Shown here piece after piece: positions 8,114-18,500 of a DNA stretch of 55,226 nucleotides. Both the position numbers and the translations under genes were made by a program. This DNA comes from Methanocellales archaeon (GTDB taxonomy: Archaea; Halobacteriota; UBA148), in NCBI GenBank assembly GCA_030019435.1, contig JASEEV010000007.1, forward strand, positions 1-55,226. The letters are read 5' to 3'. The notes below the pieces were generated by a model. It was not told where the DNA came from. It saw only the letters and a program-made list of their open reading frames with translations, and searched no databases. Position 1 is the stretch's first letter. Every line of letters starts with the position of its first letter.

Positions 8114-9088
8114 CTACATCACCTGAAAGTCAATGCAGATGTTGTATCTATGGGGCGCATAGGATCGTACCTTTCTCATGCCTATGACCTTGATCTTGCA
8201 ACCATGACGTGCTGCAGCTTTTCTGACCATTTCAATTGCTTCTTCAAATGAATCCTCGGGCTGAATGTCATAATAATGGACTGTCGCCCCAGGTTTTGCG
8301 ATGACCATCGCATCATCTAGGTACTCCTCTGCACTATGCGGTAGGTTCATGATGATCCTGTCCCCTTGGCCTTTTAGGTTGGGGGACACCTCATGCACAT
8401 CACCCTCGATGATCTGGATGTTCGTTATGGAATTAAGAGCTATGTTCTTGCGGAGAAACAGGGTCGCATCTGGATTCTTGTCGATCGCTATTACGCGTTT
8501 CACGCGCTTGGCGATTAAAACGGAGAAAGGTCCAACGCCAGCAAACATGTCAACTACCGTTTCGTTTGGCTTAACTTGCGCAGCAACCCTCGCGCGTTCT
8601 GTCGATAGCCTAGGACTGAAATACACGCGTTGAAGATCTAATGCATATAGACAACCATACTCCTTGTGAACCGTCTCCGTACGACGCTCACCAGCGATCA
8701 CCCTGTAGCGGCGAACGCGAAACTCACCCTTTACGGGCGAGAGGGCAACTAGGACGGTTTTCACGTTCTTATGTACCTTGAGAATTGCTTTGCCAACTTC
8801 CATACTTCCCTCTGTGAGAATCGCGATATCACCGGCGATCTCATAAGATGGCGCAAAGCCAAGAATTTCCTCCAGAGTTTTTGGTTTTTCGATCTCCTCA
8901 AATTGCTCGATCGTTACTTCGGTGCCGGCAGGTACGAGCTTCTTATCCAGTATAGGAATGTACAAAAATCGGTCATCTGACTTGATCCTTAGGGATTTGT
9001 CCATGGCGCCAAGTTCGATCAGTTTTTTACGAAGAGTCTCCCCATTTGACTTTGGAACTTTAACACATGAAGATCTCACAAGCATCAA
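8114..9088 (-). CDS. trm5: tRNA (guanine-N1)-methyltransferase Trm5-like
   Basis: ETVVDMFAGVGPFSVLIAKR, IIMNLPHSAEEYLDDA. Confidence 0.88.
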   Translation of the reverse strand: MMLVRSSCVKVPKSNGETLRKKLIELGAMDKSLRIKSDDRFLYIPILDKKLVPAGTEVTIEQFEEIEKPKTLEEILGFAPSYEIAGDIAILTEGSMEVGKAILKVHKNVKTVLVALSPVKGEFRVRRYRVIAGERRTETVHKEYGCLYALDLQRVYFSPRLSTERARVAAQVKPNETVVDMFAGVGPFSVLIAKRVKRVIAIDKNPDATLFLRKNIALNSITNIQIIEGDVHEVSPNLKGQGDRIIMNLPHSAEEYLDDAMVIAKPGATVHYYDIQPEDSFEEAIEMVRKAAARHGCKIKVIGMRKVRSYAPHRYNICIDFQVM

Positions 9089-9116
9089 GAGCAGATGGTC
9101 TTGATGAATAATAAAA

Positions 9117-9548
9117 CTAGAGATGGAGTGGCATATCTTGAGCTACTTTTTGGTCTTCCGTCCTCTCATAGATACACTTGTATTCTCGTTGCGCTCGGTT
9201 GCCCCTGCGCTCTAGAATGCCTTCCCTATACATTCTTGCCAAATAGGTGGAAACGGTGCTCAATGGTATATTTCCAAAAGCGCGTTCATAATGCTCTTTC
9301 ACTTCTATGGAAGTGAACCAGACCTTTGGGTACTCGTACCTTAAAAATAGCCTCAGCCGTTCCTTGACAGTCAACGTCTCATCGGTTAGGTCCGAGGAAC
9401 TAGGGAGAGCGCATGAAGTCTCGGTGGGTGTGGGCTGGAAATCCAGAGCTTCAATGAGCTGAAGGACCCTTTTTTTACTGAGATCGCCCTCAAACGTCAC
9501 GTTGGTTTTCATCTTGCCTTCAACGATCTCCAGACTAATCTTCATCAT
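9117..9548 (-). CDS. winged-helix DNA-binding regulator (ORF opens to 9623; likely start MMKISLE)
   Basis: C-terminal wHTH: SIEVKEHYERAFGNIPLSTVSTYLARMYREGILERRGNRAQREYK. Confidence 0.75.
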   Translation of the reverse strand: MMKISLEIVEGKMKTNVTFEGDLSKKRVLQLIEALDFQPTPTETSCALPSSSDLTDETLTVKERLRLFLRYEYPKVWFTSIEVKEHYERAFGNIPLSTVSTYLARMYREGILERRGNRAQREYKCIYERTEDQKVAQDMPLHL

Positions 9549-9580
9549 GCACTCTCCTTTGGCGACCCATCCCCTCCAGA

Positions 9581-9920
9581 TGTGAAGCTGTCTTGTGAAC
9601 AGCGTGTGAACAATAAGATACACCCTATATATATACTTTTCAGTTGAAATAGAGGTTTAGACAAGCGAAAAAGCGATTCTAGTCTTAAAATGCTCCTTTT
9701 ACGCATTAAAGAGAGCTGTACTATCTTATTTTAATATTCACATGCCCACAAGTTGTGAATGCTTGTGAATAGCCTTGTAAATTGATATCTTATTTTTCCA
9801 TAAGAAGCCAATGGATAGTTCTATTTGTGCTAAACACGCCTATTCACATAGTTTAATTACTAATAAGCTAATAAATTTAATATCGATACAAAAATTAAGG
9901 TATTTGACGCACCTATTCAC
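9581..9920. promoter_or_regulatory. cluster of TGTGAA/TTCACA motifs
   Basis: TGTGAA at 9581, 9594, 9605, 9754, 9764; TTCACA at 9737, 9843; near-copy TATTCACGG at ~9914. Confidence 0.6.
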
Positions 9921-9940
9921 GGATGTGGTGAAGTGATGAA

Positions 9941-10717
9941 ATGCTTACATTTATCGGCCTAGGATTGTACGATGAAAAGGACATAACGCTGAAGGGTCTT
10001 GAGGCGATCAAAGATGCCGACCTCGTTTTTGCGGAATTCTACACCTCCGCACTGGCAGGATCTACACTCGAGACCATGGAACAGTTGTATGGGAAGAAAA
10101 TTGTGGTGTTGAGCAGGGAGGATGTTGAACGGGCGGATCAAATTCTAACACGCGCGAAAGACCAAAATGTGGTCCTCTTATCAGGTGGTGACTCCATGAT
10201 TGCAACAACACATGTAGACCTCAGGCTCAGGGCCATAGATCAAGGCATCCATACCAGAGTCATTCACGGACCGTCAATATGCTCTGCTGTGTGTGGATTG
10301 ACGGGATTACAAAACTATAGATTTGGCAAATCTGCCACGGTCACATTTCCCTACAAAGAACAAATATCAGAAGCCCCTTACGATACAATTAAAGCCAACA
10401 AGGAACATAATCTACATACATTACTGTTCATGGACATCACGGAAAAGTACATGACGATAAATCAGGCAATCGAGCTCCTCCTCAGGGTTGAGAGGAGCAG
10501 AGAAGAGGGGGTAATCAAAGGAATAGCAGTCGGGATAGCGCGTGCAGGCTCAGAAAATCCTATGGTGAAAGCGGACTATGTAGATCGATTGCAGAAATAT
10601 GATTTTGGGCCGTCGCTCCACATCATGGTCTTTCCTGGAAGATTGCACTTTTTAGAAGCGGAGGCGCTCATAAAGCTTGCTGGCGCACCCTTAGAGATAA
10701 GAAGTGAGGTGTTGTAA
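9941..10717 (+). CDS. dph5: diphthine synthase
   Basis: MLTFIGLGLYDEKDITLKGLEAIKDADLVFAEFYTS; IHGPSICSAVCGLTGLQNYRFGKSAT. Confidence 0.96.
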   Translation: MLTFIGLGLYDEKDITLKGLEAIKDADLVFAEFYTSALAGSTLETMEQLYGKKIVVLSREDVERADQILTRAKDQNVVLLSGGDSMIATTHVDLRLRAIDQGIHTRVIHGPSICSAVCGLTGLQNYRFGKSATVTFPYKEQISEAPYDTIKANKEHNLHTLLFMDITEKYMTINQAIELLLRVERSREEGVIKGIAVGIARAGSENPMVKADYVDRLQKYDFGPSLHIMVFPGRLHFLEAEALIKLAGAPLEIRSEVL

Positions 10718-12222
10718 TGCCCAGAGGTCCGATTGGAGTCATATTCGGAGAGACAGGCTCGCTTGGTTTCAAATTTGCCGTTGCAGACGGTCAAGTTGTT
10801 AGGCGCACAGGTTATGTGAAGGTATGGCATGAATCAGACGGCTGGGTGCTTGCACAAGTCACCTCCGTCACCAGGTCTAGCGATGTCTACTCGCTTGATA
10901 CCGCCATTAGTGCTGCAGATGGTATGCGAGTAAAAAGCGCAGATGAGAAGGTGGTCGCAAAGGCAAACGTGATAGGAGCAAGAGATGCTCAAGGAATGCT
11001 CAGGACCCCAAAGACGCCCTTCTCTCCGGGCGACAGGGTATATGAGGCAGATAGAGAGTTGATGCAGAGCACGCTTGGTCTCGCTCATGAGGGCATTTAC
11101 ATCGGCTTGTTACAGGGACATGATGTGCCAGTCCACTTGGATGTGAACAAACTGGTGCAAAAGCACTGCTCTATTTTGGCAAGAACAGGCAGCGGGAAAT
11201 CATACACTGCAGGCGTCATAATCGAGGAGCTACTAGAGCAGGATGCTCCCCTGCTAATCATCGACCCACATGGCGAGTATGTCTCTCTAAGGTATGAGAA
11301 CACAGAGTTGCAAGGCATGGCGCGATTTGACGTCAGCCCGAGAGACTATAGATCACAAGTGGTCGTATATACACCTGCGAATTTGGCATTAAACAAAGAC
11401 GCTGACAAGGTGTTCCGCTTGGATGGGATCAACCTCAGCGCCAAGGACTTGGCGCAAATGCTCACCATAGATTCTAACATACAGATGGGGGTTCTGCACC
11501 AAGCCATCAACAGGGTAAAGGAAGAAATAGAGTTGTACACGATAGACGACATCATGCATTTCTGCAGAGAAGAGAGGAGCAAGGCGAAATGGAGTGTGAT
11601 CAATGCATTGGAATCTCTACGTGAAACGGGCATCCTATCCAGTAGCCCAACAACGATGGATGAGATGATTCAAAGGGGAAGAGCGTCGATCATCGATATG
11701 AGAGGGGTGACGCCAGAATTACAAGGCATAATCATTGCACGTCTCTGTAATGATCTGTTCCAAGCAAGAAAAAGGGGAAAAATACCGCCTGCCATGCTTG
11801 TGGTCGAGGAGGCACATAATTTCTGTCCGGAGAGAGGGTTTGACAAAAGCGTGTCGAGCGACATTCTTCGGGTCATCGCATCAGAAGGAAGAAAATTTGG
11901 TCTGGGTCTCATGGTCGTATCACAACGACCAGCACGCATCGACAAGAACGTTTTATCGCAGTGCAACACACAGATCATTCTCAAGGTGACCAATCCAAAT
12001 GACCTAAGGGCGATCAGCAAGGGTCTCGAGGGATTCTCTTCGGGGATGGAAGAGGAGATAAAGAGGCTACCACCTGGAGTGGCATTGTTGGTCAGCAATG
12101 ATATTGAGCACCCCATTCTTGTGGACATTCGAGTCCGAAAAAGCAGGCATGGAGGAAAATCGATCCCAATCGTAACCAAAGAAGACAAAAGAGGTAAAAG
12201 ATGGACTATTATGTCACGTTAG
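10717..12222 (+). CDS. herA: HerA-like DNA translocase ATPase
   Basis: HerA barrel plus [19 protein letters not shown] Walker [22 protein letters not shown]. Confidence 0.9.
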   Translation: MPRGPIGVIFGETGSLGFKFAVADGQVVRRTGYVKVWHESDGWVLAQVTSVTRSSDVYSLDTAISAADGMRVKSADEKVVAKANVIGARDAQGMLRTPKTPFSPGDRVYEADRELMQSTLGLAHEGIYIGLLQGHDVPVHLDVNKLVQKHCSILARTGSGKSYTAGVIIEELLEQDAPLLIIDPHGEYVSLRYENTELQGMARFDVSPRDYRSQVVVYTPANLALNKDADKVFRLDGINLSAKDLAQMLTIDSNIQMGVLHQAINRVKEEIELYTIDDIMHFCREERSKAKWSVINALESLRETGILSSSPTTMDEMIQRGRASIIDMRGVTPELQGIIIARLCNDLFQARKRGKIPPAMLVVEEAHNFCPERGFDKSVSSDILRVIASEGRKFGLGLMVVSQRPARIDKNVLSQCNTQIILKVTNPNDLRAISKGLEGFSSGMEEEIKRLPPGVALLVSNDIEHPILVDIRVRKSRHGGKSIPIVTKEDKRGKRWTIMSR

Positions 12223-12536
12223 AGGCGGCATGGCTGGTACGAGACGTTAGAAGTGTGGATGATGCGATGAGCGTAGCCGTCTCGGAAGCTGGAAAAAGAT
12301 TGAACCCAAAATTGGATTATGTGGACATAGAGGTTGGATCGACGACATGCCCAGCGTGCGGGGAGGAGCTGAAGAGCGTCTTCCTATCTGCGGATACCGC
12401 GTTGGTAGGGTTGACATTTGTGATCAAAGTTTTCAGCGCTGAAAGCGAGGAGCACGCATCCCGCATAGCAAAATTGGTGATCGGGAAAGCATTGAGGAGC
12501 GTCCCGCTGCAAGTGATCGACGTTAGTGAGGTCTGA
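12201..12536 (+). CDS. DUF555 protein
   Basis: [16 protein letters not shown]...[11 protein letters not shown]. Confidence 0.9.
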   Translation: MDYYVTLEAAWLVRDVRSVDDAMSVAVSEAGKRLNPKLDYVDIEVGSTTCPACGEELKSVFLSADTALVGLTFVIKVFSAESEEHASRIAKLVIGKALRSVPLQVIDVSEV

Positions 12537-13420
12537 TGCAAAAAATTTCAGTCGTCGGGCATGTGGCCTTGGACTACATCTTCAGCATCCCGAGCTTTCC
12601 AGACGTGAATTCATCCACCTATGTTATTGACTACGAACGATTTTATGGTGGCGGAGCAGCGAATATCGCTGCAGCCATTGCAAAGTTGGGCGGGAAATGC
12701 GAACTCATATCTCCTGTGGGCATGGATTTCAGCGATTCTGGCTACGAAACCCACCTGGAAAATTTAGGTGTGAAATTGGATCATCTAGTCAAACTTGAGG
12801 GGGAAAAAACGGCGAGAGCCTACATATTTAATGACGAAAGGCAAAATCAGATCACGTATTTTTATTGGGGGGCATCAGACCACTTTCCAGAATTAGAGGC
12901 TCCTAAGGCGGAGATCGTTCACATAGCTACCGCTAACCCTAGATTTAACGTAAAAATGGCTCAGATGGCAGAATTCGTCTCATTTGATCCTGGGCAGGAT
13001 CTGGTGACGTATTCTGTGGAGGAGCTGCGCTCAATACTAAGCAATACAGACATGTTGTTTGCAAACAGACATGAGATCCAACGACTATGCAACATGACCG
13101 CCCGATCATTCTCAGATATCGGAGATGAGGTCGAGATAGTAGTGGTTACCTATGACGTAGGTGGTAGCCAAATCTATGCGGATGAGAGGATCGAAATCCC
13201 CTCCGTCCAAGCGAGGGCAATCGAGCCAACTGGTGCTGGCGATGGCTATCGGGCTGGGTTTCTGGTCGGATTTGTGAAGGGTTATGACCTAGAGGTCTGC
13301 GGGAAAATTGGAGCCACAGTTGCATCCTTTGTTGTGGAAAAGAGGGGATCTCAGACTAATCTACCAGACTGGAGCAAGATGAAAGAACGATACGAACGAT
13401 TTTTTCATGAGACCATATGA
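12536..13420 (+). CDS. PfkB-family carbohydrate/nucleoside kinase
   Basis: GGGAANIAAAIAKLG; PTGAGDGYRAGFLVGF. Confidence 0.93.
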   Translation: MQKISVVGHVALDYIFSIPSFPDVNSSTYVIDYERFYGGGAANIAAAIAKLGGKCELISPVGMDFSDSGYETHLENLGVKLDHLVKLEGEKTARAYIFNDERQNQITYFYWGASDHFPELEAPKAEIVHIATANPRFNVKMAQMAEFVSFDPGQDLVTYSVEELRSILSNTDMLFANRHEIQRLCNMTARSFSDIGDEVEIVVVTYDVGGSQIYADERIEIPSVQARAIEPTGAGDGYRAGFLVGFVKGYDLEVCGKIGATVASFVVEKRGSQTNLPDWSKMKERYERFFHETI

Positions 13421-14085
13421 AGCTAGCAGCACTCGTTTCAGGGGGAAAGGACTCCACCTTTGCCATGTACAAGGCACTCCAAGCTGGGCACGAGGTAATT
13501 GATCTTATTACGATAAAATCCCAGAATCCTAACTCATATATGTACCACACGCCAAACATACATTTGACGGAATTGTTCTCCAAAGCAAGTGGAATTCCTC
13601 TCCTCGTCGAGGAATCATCTGGTGAGAAAGAGCGTGAGTTGGAGGACTTGGAGAGAGCGCTACATAAAGTGGACGTGGGTGGCGTCGTGGTAGGAGTAAT
13701 AGAGTCCGAATATCAAGCATCACGCGTAGAACGAATCTGTAAATCACTTGGTCTCGATGTATATGCCCCGCTCTGGCATCAGGATTCGGAGGTGCTGCTC
13801 AGGGAGATGGTCCAAGTTTTGGATATTCGCATAACGCATGTAGCCGCCTTTGGCTTCGACAAAAGTTGGTTGGGGCGAAAGATGGATGAAAAAACAATAG
13901 AAGACTTAAAGACCTTAAAGGGGCGATACGGTATACACATTAGCGGAGAAGGTGGTGAGTACGAGTCCGTCGTGCTAGATGCGCCATTCTTCGCCAAAAA
14001 GATTGAATTGGTCAAAACCAAAAAAATTTGGTGTGAGGATTATGGAACTCTTGAGATTTTAGAGGCAATGCTGAGAAACAAGTGA
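13417..14085 (+). CDS. dph6: diphthamide synthase Dph6-like ATP-pyrophosphatase
   Basis: LVSGGKDSTFAMYKA; GEGGEYESVVLDAPFF. Confidence 0.9.
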   Translation: MKLAALVSGGKDSTFAMYKALQAGHEVIDLITIKSQNPNSYMYHTPNIHLTELFSKASGIPLLVEESSGEKERELEDLERALHKVDVGGVVVGVIESEYQASRVERICKSLGLDVYAPLWHQDSEVLLREMVQVLDIRITHVAAFGFDKSWLGRKMDEKTIEDLKTLKGRYGIHISGEGGEYESVVLDAPFFAKKIELVKTKKIWCEDYGTLEILEAMLRNK

Positions 14086-15821
14086 TCGCCATGGACAAGG
14101 GAATAGATGATCGGGTCGCTGAACTGGCTAAGTACATATTTAAAGCGCCACAATGGACTTATTCCATTCCTTTTCTGCTGTTCTTCTCCATCATGATAGG
14201 TATGAGCTTCGGTCATGGGTGGTTAGGCATCAGGGCTGGCTTACTTCTGATAGGCATACCAGCGGTAATCTCTGCATTGATCACTTCGCCCCTCGCTAAG
14301 ACATTTGGCGGGGACATGACGCTTAACAGATCATCATTGCTCGCCCTGGTATGCACCATCGCCATTGGAATCTTCTGCGGCGCTGGCGCACTTTTTTCAG
14401 CGACGCTTGATGGGTACATAATGGCATTGGGAGTCGTCTTCGCAATCAGAATGCTCATACTGCTCGCGGTCTCAAGCAATAACGTATGGAAAATGATGAC
14501 CCCTGCATCCCTCCAAACGCTGTTTGGGGGAGTCTTTCTTTCGCTCTACACCCATAGCGTGGTCCACTACACGAATTTGATGTTTGGATGCATGATATTC
14601 GTCCTTGCATCCTACTTATTCGCACGATACATCGATGCTCCAATGAAGAAATCATTTGGCGTAAGCGGTCTTGATTTCATCCATGATTTCATCACTCATA
14701 CTGCCGACGGATCCTCTGGAATAGAGGACTTTTTCAGGGAAATGGGGGAATCTGTGGACGTGCCGGTCACGGTTCTGAGCTTTAAGAGAAATGGTAAAAG
14801 CAAGGCGACATTTGTGATTCCCTCCATTCATCCTGGATTGATGGGGGAGATCGGTGGGGGGAATCTGCCAGTCAGAATAACAGAAAACTTTGATGGTCTC
14901 GTGTTCGTCCCACACGGTCCTGCATATCATGATTTCAATTTGGTTTCCGCCGACGAAATACCAAAGATCATCTCTGCTGCAAAGAAGGCGTTGGGCAATG
15001 TAGTATATGTGGACCTAGGAACCAAGTCTGTTAGGGTGAAAAAAGGTAATACCACCATTTTGGGTCAGCGATTTGGTGATTCCATATTGCTCACGTCATC
15101 GCAATCTCCTGCACCTACGGAGGACATAGAATTTGCAGTAGGATTGATGGCTATGGCAGAGGCAAGGGTCAAGGGAGCCAAGTACGCTGCGCTCATAGAC
15201 GCACACAATTGTACCGAAGCGTATGCAAAGGTGATAACGCCTGGAAGTCATACCTCTTATGACATCATCAAAGCCTCTTCAGAGGCGGCGGAAAAGCTAT
15301 CGGCAGCCAAAAATGCTCGAATTAGGGTTGGGGTCTCTAAGCGAGATGCTATGTATTCTTTGGATGAGGGGATGGGTGCCCTTGGAATTAGGGTCGTCGT
15401 CGTTGAAGTGCTGGGGCAAAAAAGTGCCTATGTACTGATCGATGGCAATAACATGGTACTTGGCTTGCGAGATCAAATCATCAAAGCACTTCCAGTGGAG
15501 GAGGCAGAGGTGATGACCACTGACACGCACGTGGTGAATTTCGTCGGAGACAATTTCATTGGAGCCAGAATAGATCATGCTGAGTTGATCAACACGATCA
15601 TGGAAATGACCGAGGAGGCAATAGAGGATCTGGAGCCTGTGCGAGTTGGGATGAATACTGAGTTCGCTGAAGACGTCCTGGTCTTCGGCTCACATCGGAC
15701 GGCGCAACTCGCAAGTACCGTCAACGCCATCATAGCGATGGGAGGAGCCCTAGCGATATCGATCATAATTGCAGCTCTTGCACTCGCGATATTCGTGTTT
15801 GCGATGAATCTTAAGATCTGA
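14082..15821 (+). CDS. DUF2070 membrane protein
   Basis: N-terminal TM region; soluble ALIDAHNC...GMGALGIRVVVVEVLGQKSAYVLIDGNNM. Confidence 0.9.
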   Translation: MIAMDKGIDDRVAELAKYIFKAPQWTYSIPFLLFFSIMIGMSFGHGWLGIRAGLLLIGIPAVISALITSPLAKTFGGDMTLNRSSLLALVCTIAIGIFCGAGALFSATLDGYIMALGVVFAIRMLILLAVSSNNVWKMMTPASLQTLFGGVFLSLYTHSVVHYTNLMFGCMIFVLASYLFARYIDAPMKKSFGVSGLDFIHDFITHTADGSSGIEDFFREMGESVDVPVTVLSFKRNGKSKATFVIPSIHPGLMGEIGGGNLPVRITENFDGLVFVPHGPAYHDFNLVSADEIPKIISAAKKALGNVVYVDLGTKSVRVKKGNTTILGQRFGDSILLTSSQSPAPTEDIEFAVGLMAMAEARVKGAKYAALIDAHNCTEAYAKVITPGSHTSYDIIKASSEAAEKLSAAKNARIRVGVSKRDAMYSLDEGMGALGIRVVVVEVLGQKSAYVLIDGNNMVLGLRDQIIKALPVEEAEVMTTDTHVVNFVGDNFIGARIDHAELINTIMEMTEEAIEDLEPVRVGMNTEFAEDVLVFGSHRTAQLASTVNAIIAMGGALAISIIIAALALAIFVFAMNLKI

Positions 15822-16695
15822 ACGGATCCACATGAACTAAAGCGGTTTCTATCGGCTCAACTTTCTTTAGTATCATTTTCTCGACAGCGTGAGCGATTCT
15901 ATTCGCTTCTTTCACTCTCATCGACCCATCTACTTCCACGTGAAGATTGACCCCAGCATAAGGTCCAAAATAATGGATTTTTATGTCATGCACTCTTTTC
16001 ACTTCTTTCACATGATGTGCGGCTTCCTTTATCTTTTGGGTGATATCCTCTCCGGGCGATCTCCCCATCAACGTGTTTATGTTTGCCCATCCCACGTCAA
16101 ATCCGATCTTCATGATGAACGCAGCGACAACGATTCCTGCAATGGGATCCAACATCGGAATCCCCAGATATCTCGCACCTGCGACTCCTACGAGGACGGC
16201 AAGCATCGCATAGACATCGCTTTTATGGTGCTGCGCATCAGCAAGCAGGGTAGAGGAGTTGATCCTTTTTGCGAGGTTTTTCACCCAAAAAGTCATCCAT
16301 ATCTTGAATGGTATGCAAATCACTATGGCGATGAGCGCAAGGATGCCTGGGGTTGTGGAAACTCCGGTAATTATCTCCATTGCCGAGTGTCTCATGAATT
16401 CAAATCCAATTATGCTGAGGGTGATCGCGAGAATTAGTCCAGCAATGGGCTCGGCATCTCCATGCCCATATGGATGATCAAAATCTGGTGGTCTTTTCCC
16501 TATGCTGAAGCCGACAAGAACGATTGCTGATGTTGCAATATCTGATGCTGTGTGAACAGAATTGGTGATCAGGGCTGTACTTCTTGATAAAATGCCGGCG
16601 ATGAACATGAAGATGGCTAGCAACATATTCCCGAATATGCCTATCTTCGCTCCTTTCTCACCGATTTTATACCTCTCCTTTTTGTCATCTCTCAT
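15811..16695 (-). CDS. cation diffusion facilitator transporter
   Basis: TNSVHTASDIATSAIVLVGF, FDHPYGHGDAEPIAGLILA; start moved to 16695 because the longer ORF overlaps tRNA-Arg. Confidence 0.93.
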   Translation of the reverse strand: MRDDKKERYKIGEKGAKIGIFGNMLLAIFMFIAGILSRSTALITNSVHTASDIATSAIVLVGFSIGKRPPDFDHPYGHGDAEPIAGLILAITLSIIGFEFMRHSAMEIITGVSTTPGILALIAIVICIPFKIWMTFWVKNLAKRINSSTLLADAQHHKSDVYAMLAVLVGVAGARYLGIPMLDPIAGIVVAAFIMKIGFDVGWANINTLMGRSPGEDITQKIKEAAHHVKEVKRVHDIKIHYFGPYAGVNLHVEVDGSMRVKEANRIAHAVEKMILKKVEPIETALVHVDPFRS

Positions 16696-16703
16696 CGCTA
16701 CCA

Positions 16704-16816
16704 CGGACCCGGGGGGATTTGAACCCCCGACCACCGGCTGTCCACGTGCAACGGTCACGTTGTCACGTACCGTTGAATAGAAGGCCGGTGCTATATCCAG
16801 ACTAAGCCACGGGCCC
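16704..16816 (-). tRNA. tRNA-Arg(TCT) with 38-nt intron (16740-16777) at 37/38
   Basis: GGGCCCG/CGGGTCC acceptor, CCGGC-CTTCTA^...^A-GCCGG anticodon arm, T-arm CGGGGGTTCAAATCCCCCC. Confidence 0.93.
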
Positions 16817-16872
16817 ATAAAATATATGGATTAGATAAAAAGTCATCTATACATAAAAAGTTTGGGGGTGAC

Positions 16873-17178
16873 GTAATCCAAGAATACACCTTTAAAAAGG
16901 GCTACAAGCCCGAGAAAGATCGAATACTTGCAGCTCTAAAGGATTGTTTTCCGGTCAAGATCACCGAGGGAGATGGTAAATACACGCTGAGTTACGGTGC
17001 GATGAAACAGATGACCGTATGGATAAATAAGAAGTTGTTCGTCGATATCAAGTCGGATTTGAGTGCGGACGAGGCAACGATCTTGGATACGAACAAGCGT
17101 TTTCGTGATTTCTTGTTAAAAGCGACCGGATACACAGCCAAACAACGCAGGGATATGGCTAAAAAAGGCCAATGGTGA
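16873..17178 (+). CDS. DUF5611-like small archaeal protein, no canonical start codon visible
   Basis: Frame reads VIQEYTFKKGYKPEKDRILAALKDCFPVKITEGDGKYTLSYGAMKQMTVWINKKLFVDIKSDLSADEATILDTNKRFRDFLLKATGYTAKQRRDMAKKGQW*. Confidence 0.6.
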   Translation, partial: VIQEYTFKKGYKPEKDRILAALKDCFPVKITEGDGKYTLSYGAMKQMTVWINKKLFVDIKSDLSADEATILDTNKRFRDFLLKATGYTAKQRRDMAKKGQW

Positions 17179-17253
17179 TATCCCTTGAAGGGCGATCATG
17201 AAAGTGAAAGATTTATTACTTAGCATCCTAGGTGTAAGCATGCCCTAGAGCGA

Positions 17254-17442
17254 ATGTGGCTGAGGGGCATTTCACACCGAGAGGTCAAAGAGGCTATCGT
17301 CAAGGGTCAAAAGATAATGCAAAGAGAGACAAAGCTGATAGAGTCGATCTATCGCTATTTCAGCGTGGTCTATGATGAGATGGTCTATAAGAAGGTTCGA
17401 AAAGTGTTCCCGGTAACTGTGAAAATACGTGTTGGTGAGTAA
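17254..17442 (+). CDS. DUF4258-like toxin (N-terminus possibly truncated)
   Basis: (HALER)MWLRGISHREVKEAIVKGQ; four-helix/strand toxin pattern upstream of a YgiT-type antitoxin. Confidence 0.6.
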   Translation: MWLRGISHREVKEAIVKGQKIMQRETKLIESIYRYFSVVYDEMVYKKVRKVFPVTVKIRVGE

Positions 17443-17776
17443 GATGGGATACAAGTGCAAGTGTGGAGGAGAGTTAAGAAAATCGCACACCGAAGTTGAG
17501 TTTTACGGCATTGACTTCGGAGTCAGAGAGTGCGAAGTCTGCAGTTCATGTGGAACCGAGTACCTAAGCGAGGATATCATAGAAGAGATGGAAGAAGAGA
17601 TCAAAAATAGAGGTATCTTTGCTTTAGAAAGGGCGGTCAAGATCACAAAATCGGGGAACTCGCTCGTCCTAAGACTTCCCCCGGAGATCGTGAAATTTCT
17701 GGAAATTCATCATAAAAGCACTGTTAGACTGTTTCCAGCAGATAAGCACAGATTAGAAGTAGAGGTTCTAGGGTAA
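17429..17776 (+). CDS. YgiT-type zinc finger + SpoVT/AbrB antitoxin
   Basis: CKCGGELR...CEVCSSCGTEYLSED then KITKSGNSLVLRLPPEIVKFL. Confidence 0.8.
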   Translation: MLVSKMGYKCKCGGELRKSHTEVEFYGIDFGVRECEVCSSCGTEYLSEDIIEEMEEEIKNRGIFALERAVKITKSGNSLVLRLPPEIVKFLEIHHKSTVRLFPADKHRLEVEVLG

Positions 17777-17920
17777 AAATCAAAATAAAAAATTGTAGAA
17801 GGGATTGCTCCCTTTATTTTAGCTTACTCTTCTCTTCGTCTCAGCACCAGATACGCTACAGCGAGCAATCCAACGATTGGCGAATACTGCCTCAAATCCT
17901 GGTACTGGTGTTGGTTTCCC
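17777..17920 (-). pseudogene. relic 3' end + terminator of PGF-CTERM surface protein gene (copy 1)
   Basis: Near-identical to 20773-20910; an extra g in aacgattggcgaatac shifts the frame. Confidence 0.85.
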
Positions 17921-17960
17921 AAAACAGAGGGTGTGTAACCAAAAATTATTAATGTAATTA

Positions 17961-18500
17961 ATGTGTACATTAGTTACGATGATCAGTGTCTTGGATGCAT
18001 CGAGTGTAGTGAGATTAGCGAAAACAGATTGCTTCCACCTGTTAAAGATATTTGAGAAGAACTATATGCCCAAAGAAGTTTATGAGGAGACGGTTGAAAT
18101 TCCAAGAGAGATAGGAGTTGAAGATGCTTTGATCACTCTGAGGGCGATCGAAAATGGGTTAATAGAGATTACGGACAGAGACGTGGACTATAAAAGAGTT
18201 ATGGAACTCTTTGGTTTCAAAGAGGTTGCAGACTCTAAGGCTATATCCCTATGCCTTGGAGAAGAAGGTGTGCTGATAACTGATGATGAGAAGATGATGA
18301 AAGCATGTATCTGGTTGAACCTCAAGTTTCAGAGGATGATTAATCTGATATTCTTGAACGTCATAAACGAGAAGATATCAGTTAAGGAAGCCAATACGAT
18401 ATTAGATCTGTTAAAAGAAAAAAGATTGAATTCCATACAAGAAATTGAGTACACTAGAATGTTGATTAGGAGGTGGAAAAATGAGCGTAATGTCAGTTAG
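17961..18500 (+). CDS. DUF3368-like PIN-domain toxin
   Basis: ISVLDASSVVRLAKTDCFHLL, DSKAISLCLGEEGVLITDDEKM. Confidence 0.82.
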   Translation: MCTLVTMISVLDASSVVRLAKTDCFHLLKIFEKNYMPKEVYEETVEIPREIGVEDALITLRAIENGLIEITDRDVDYKRVMELFGFKEVADSKAISLCLGEEGVLITDDEKMMKACIWLNLKFQRMINLIFLNVINEKISVKEANTILDLLKEKRLNSIQEIEYTRMLIRRWKNERNVS

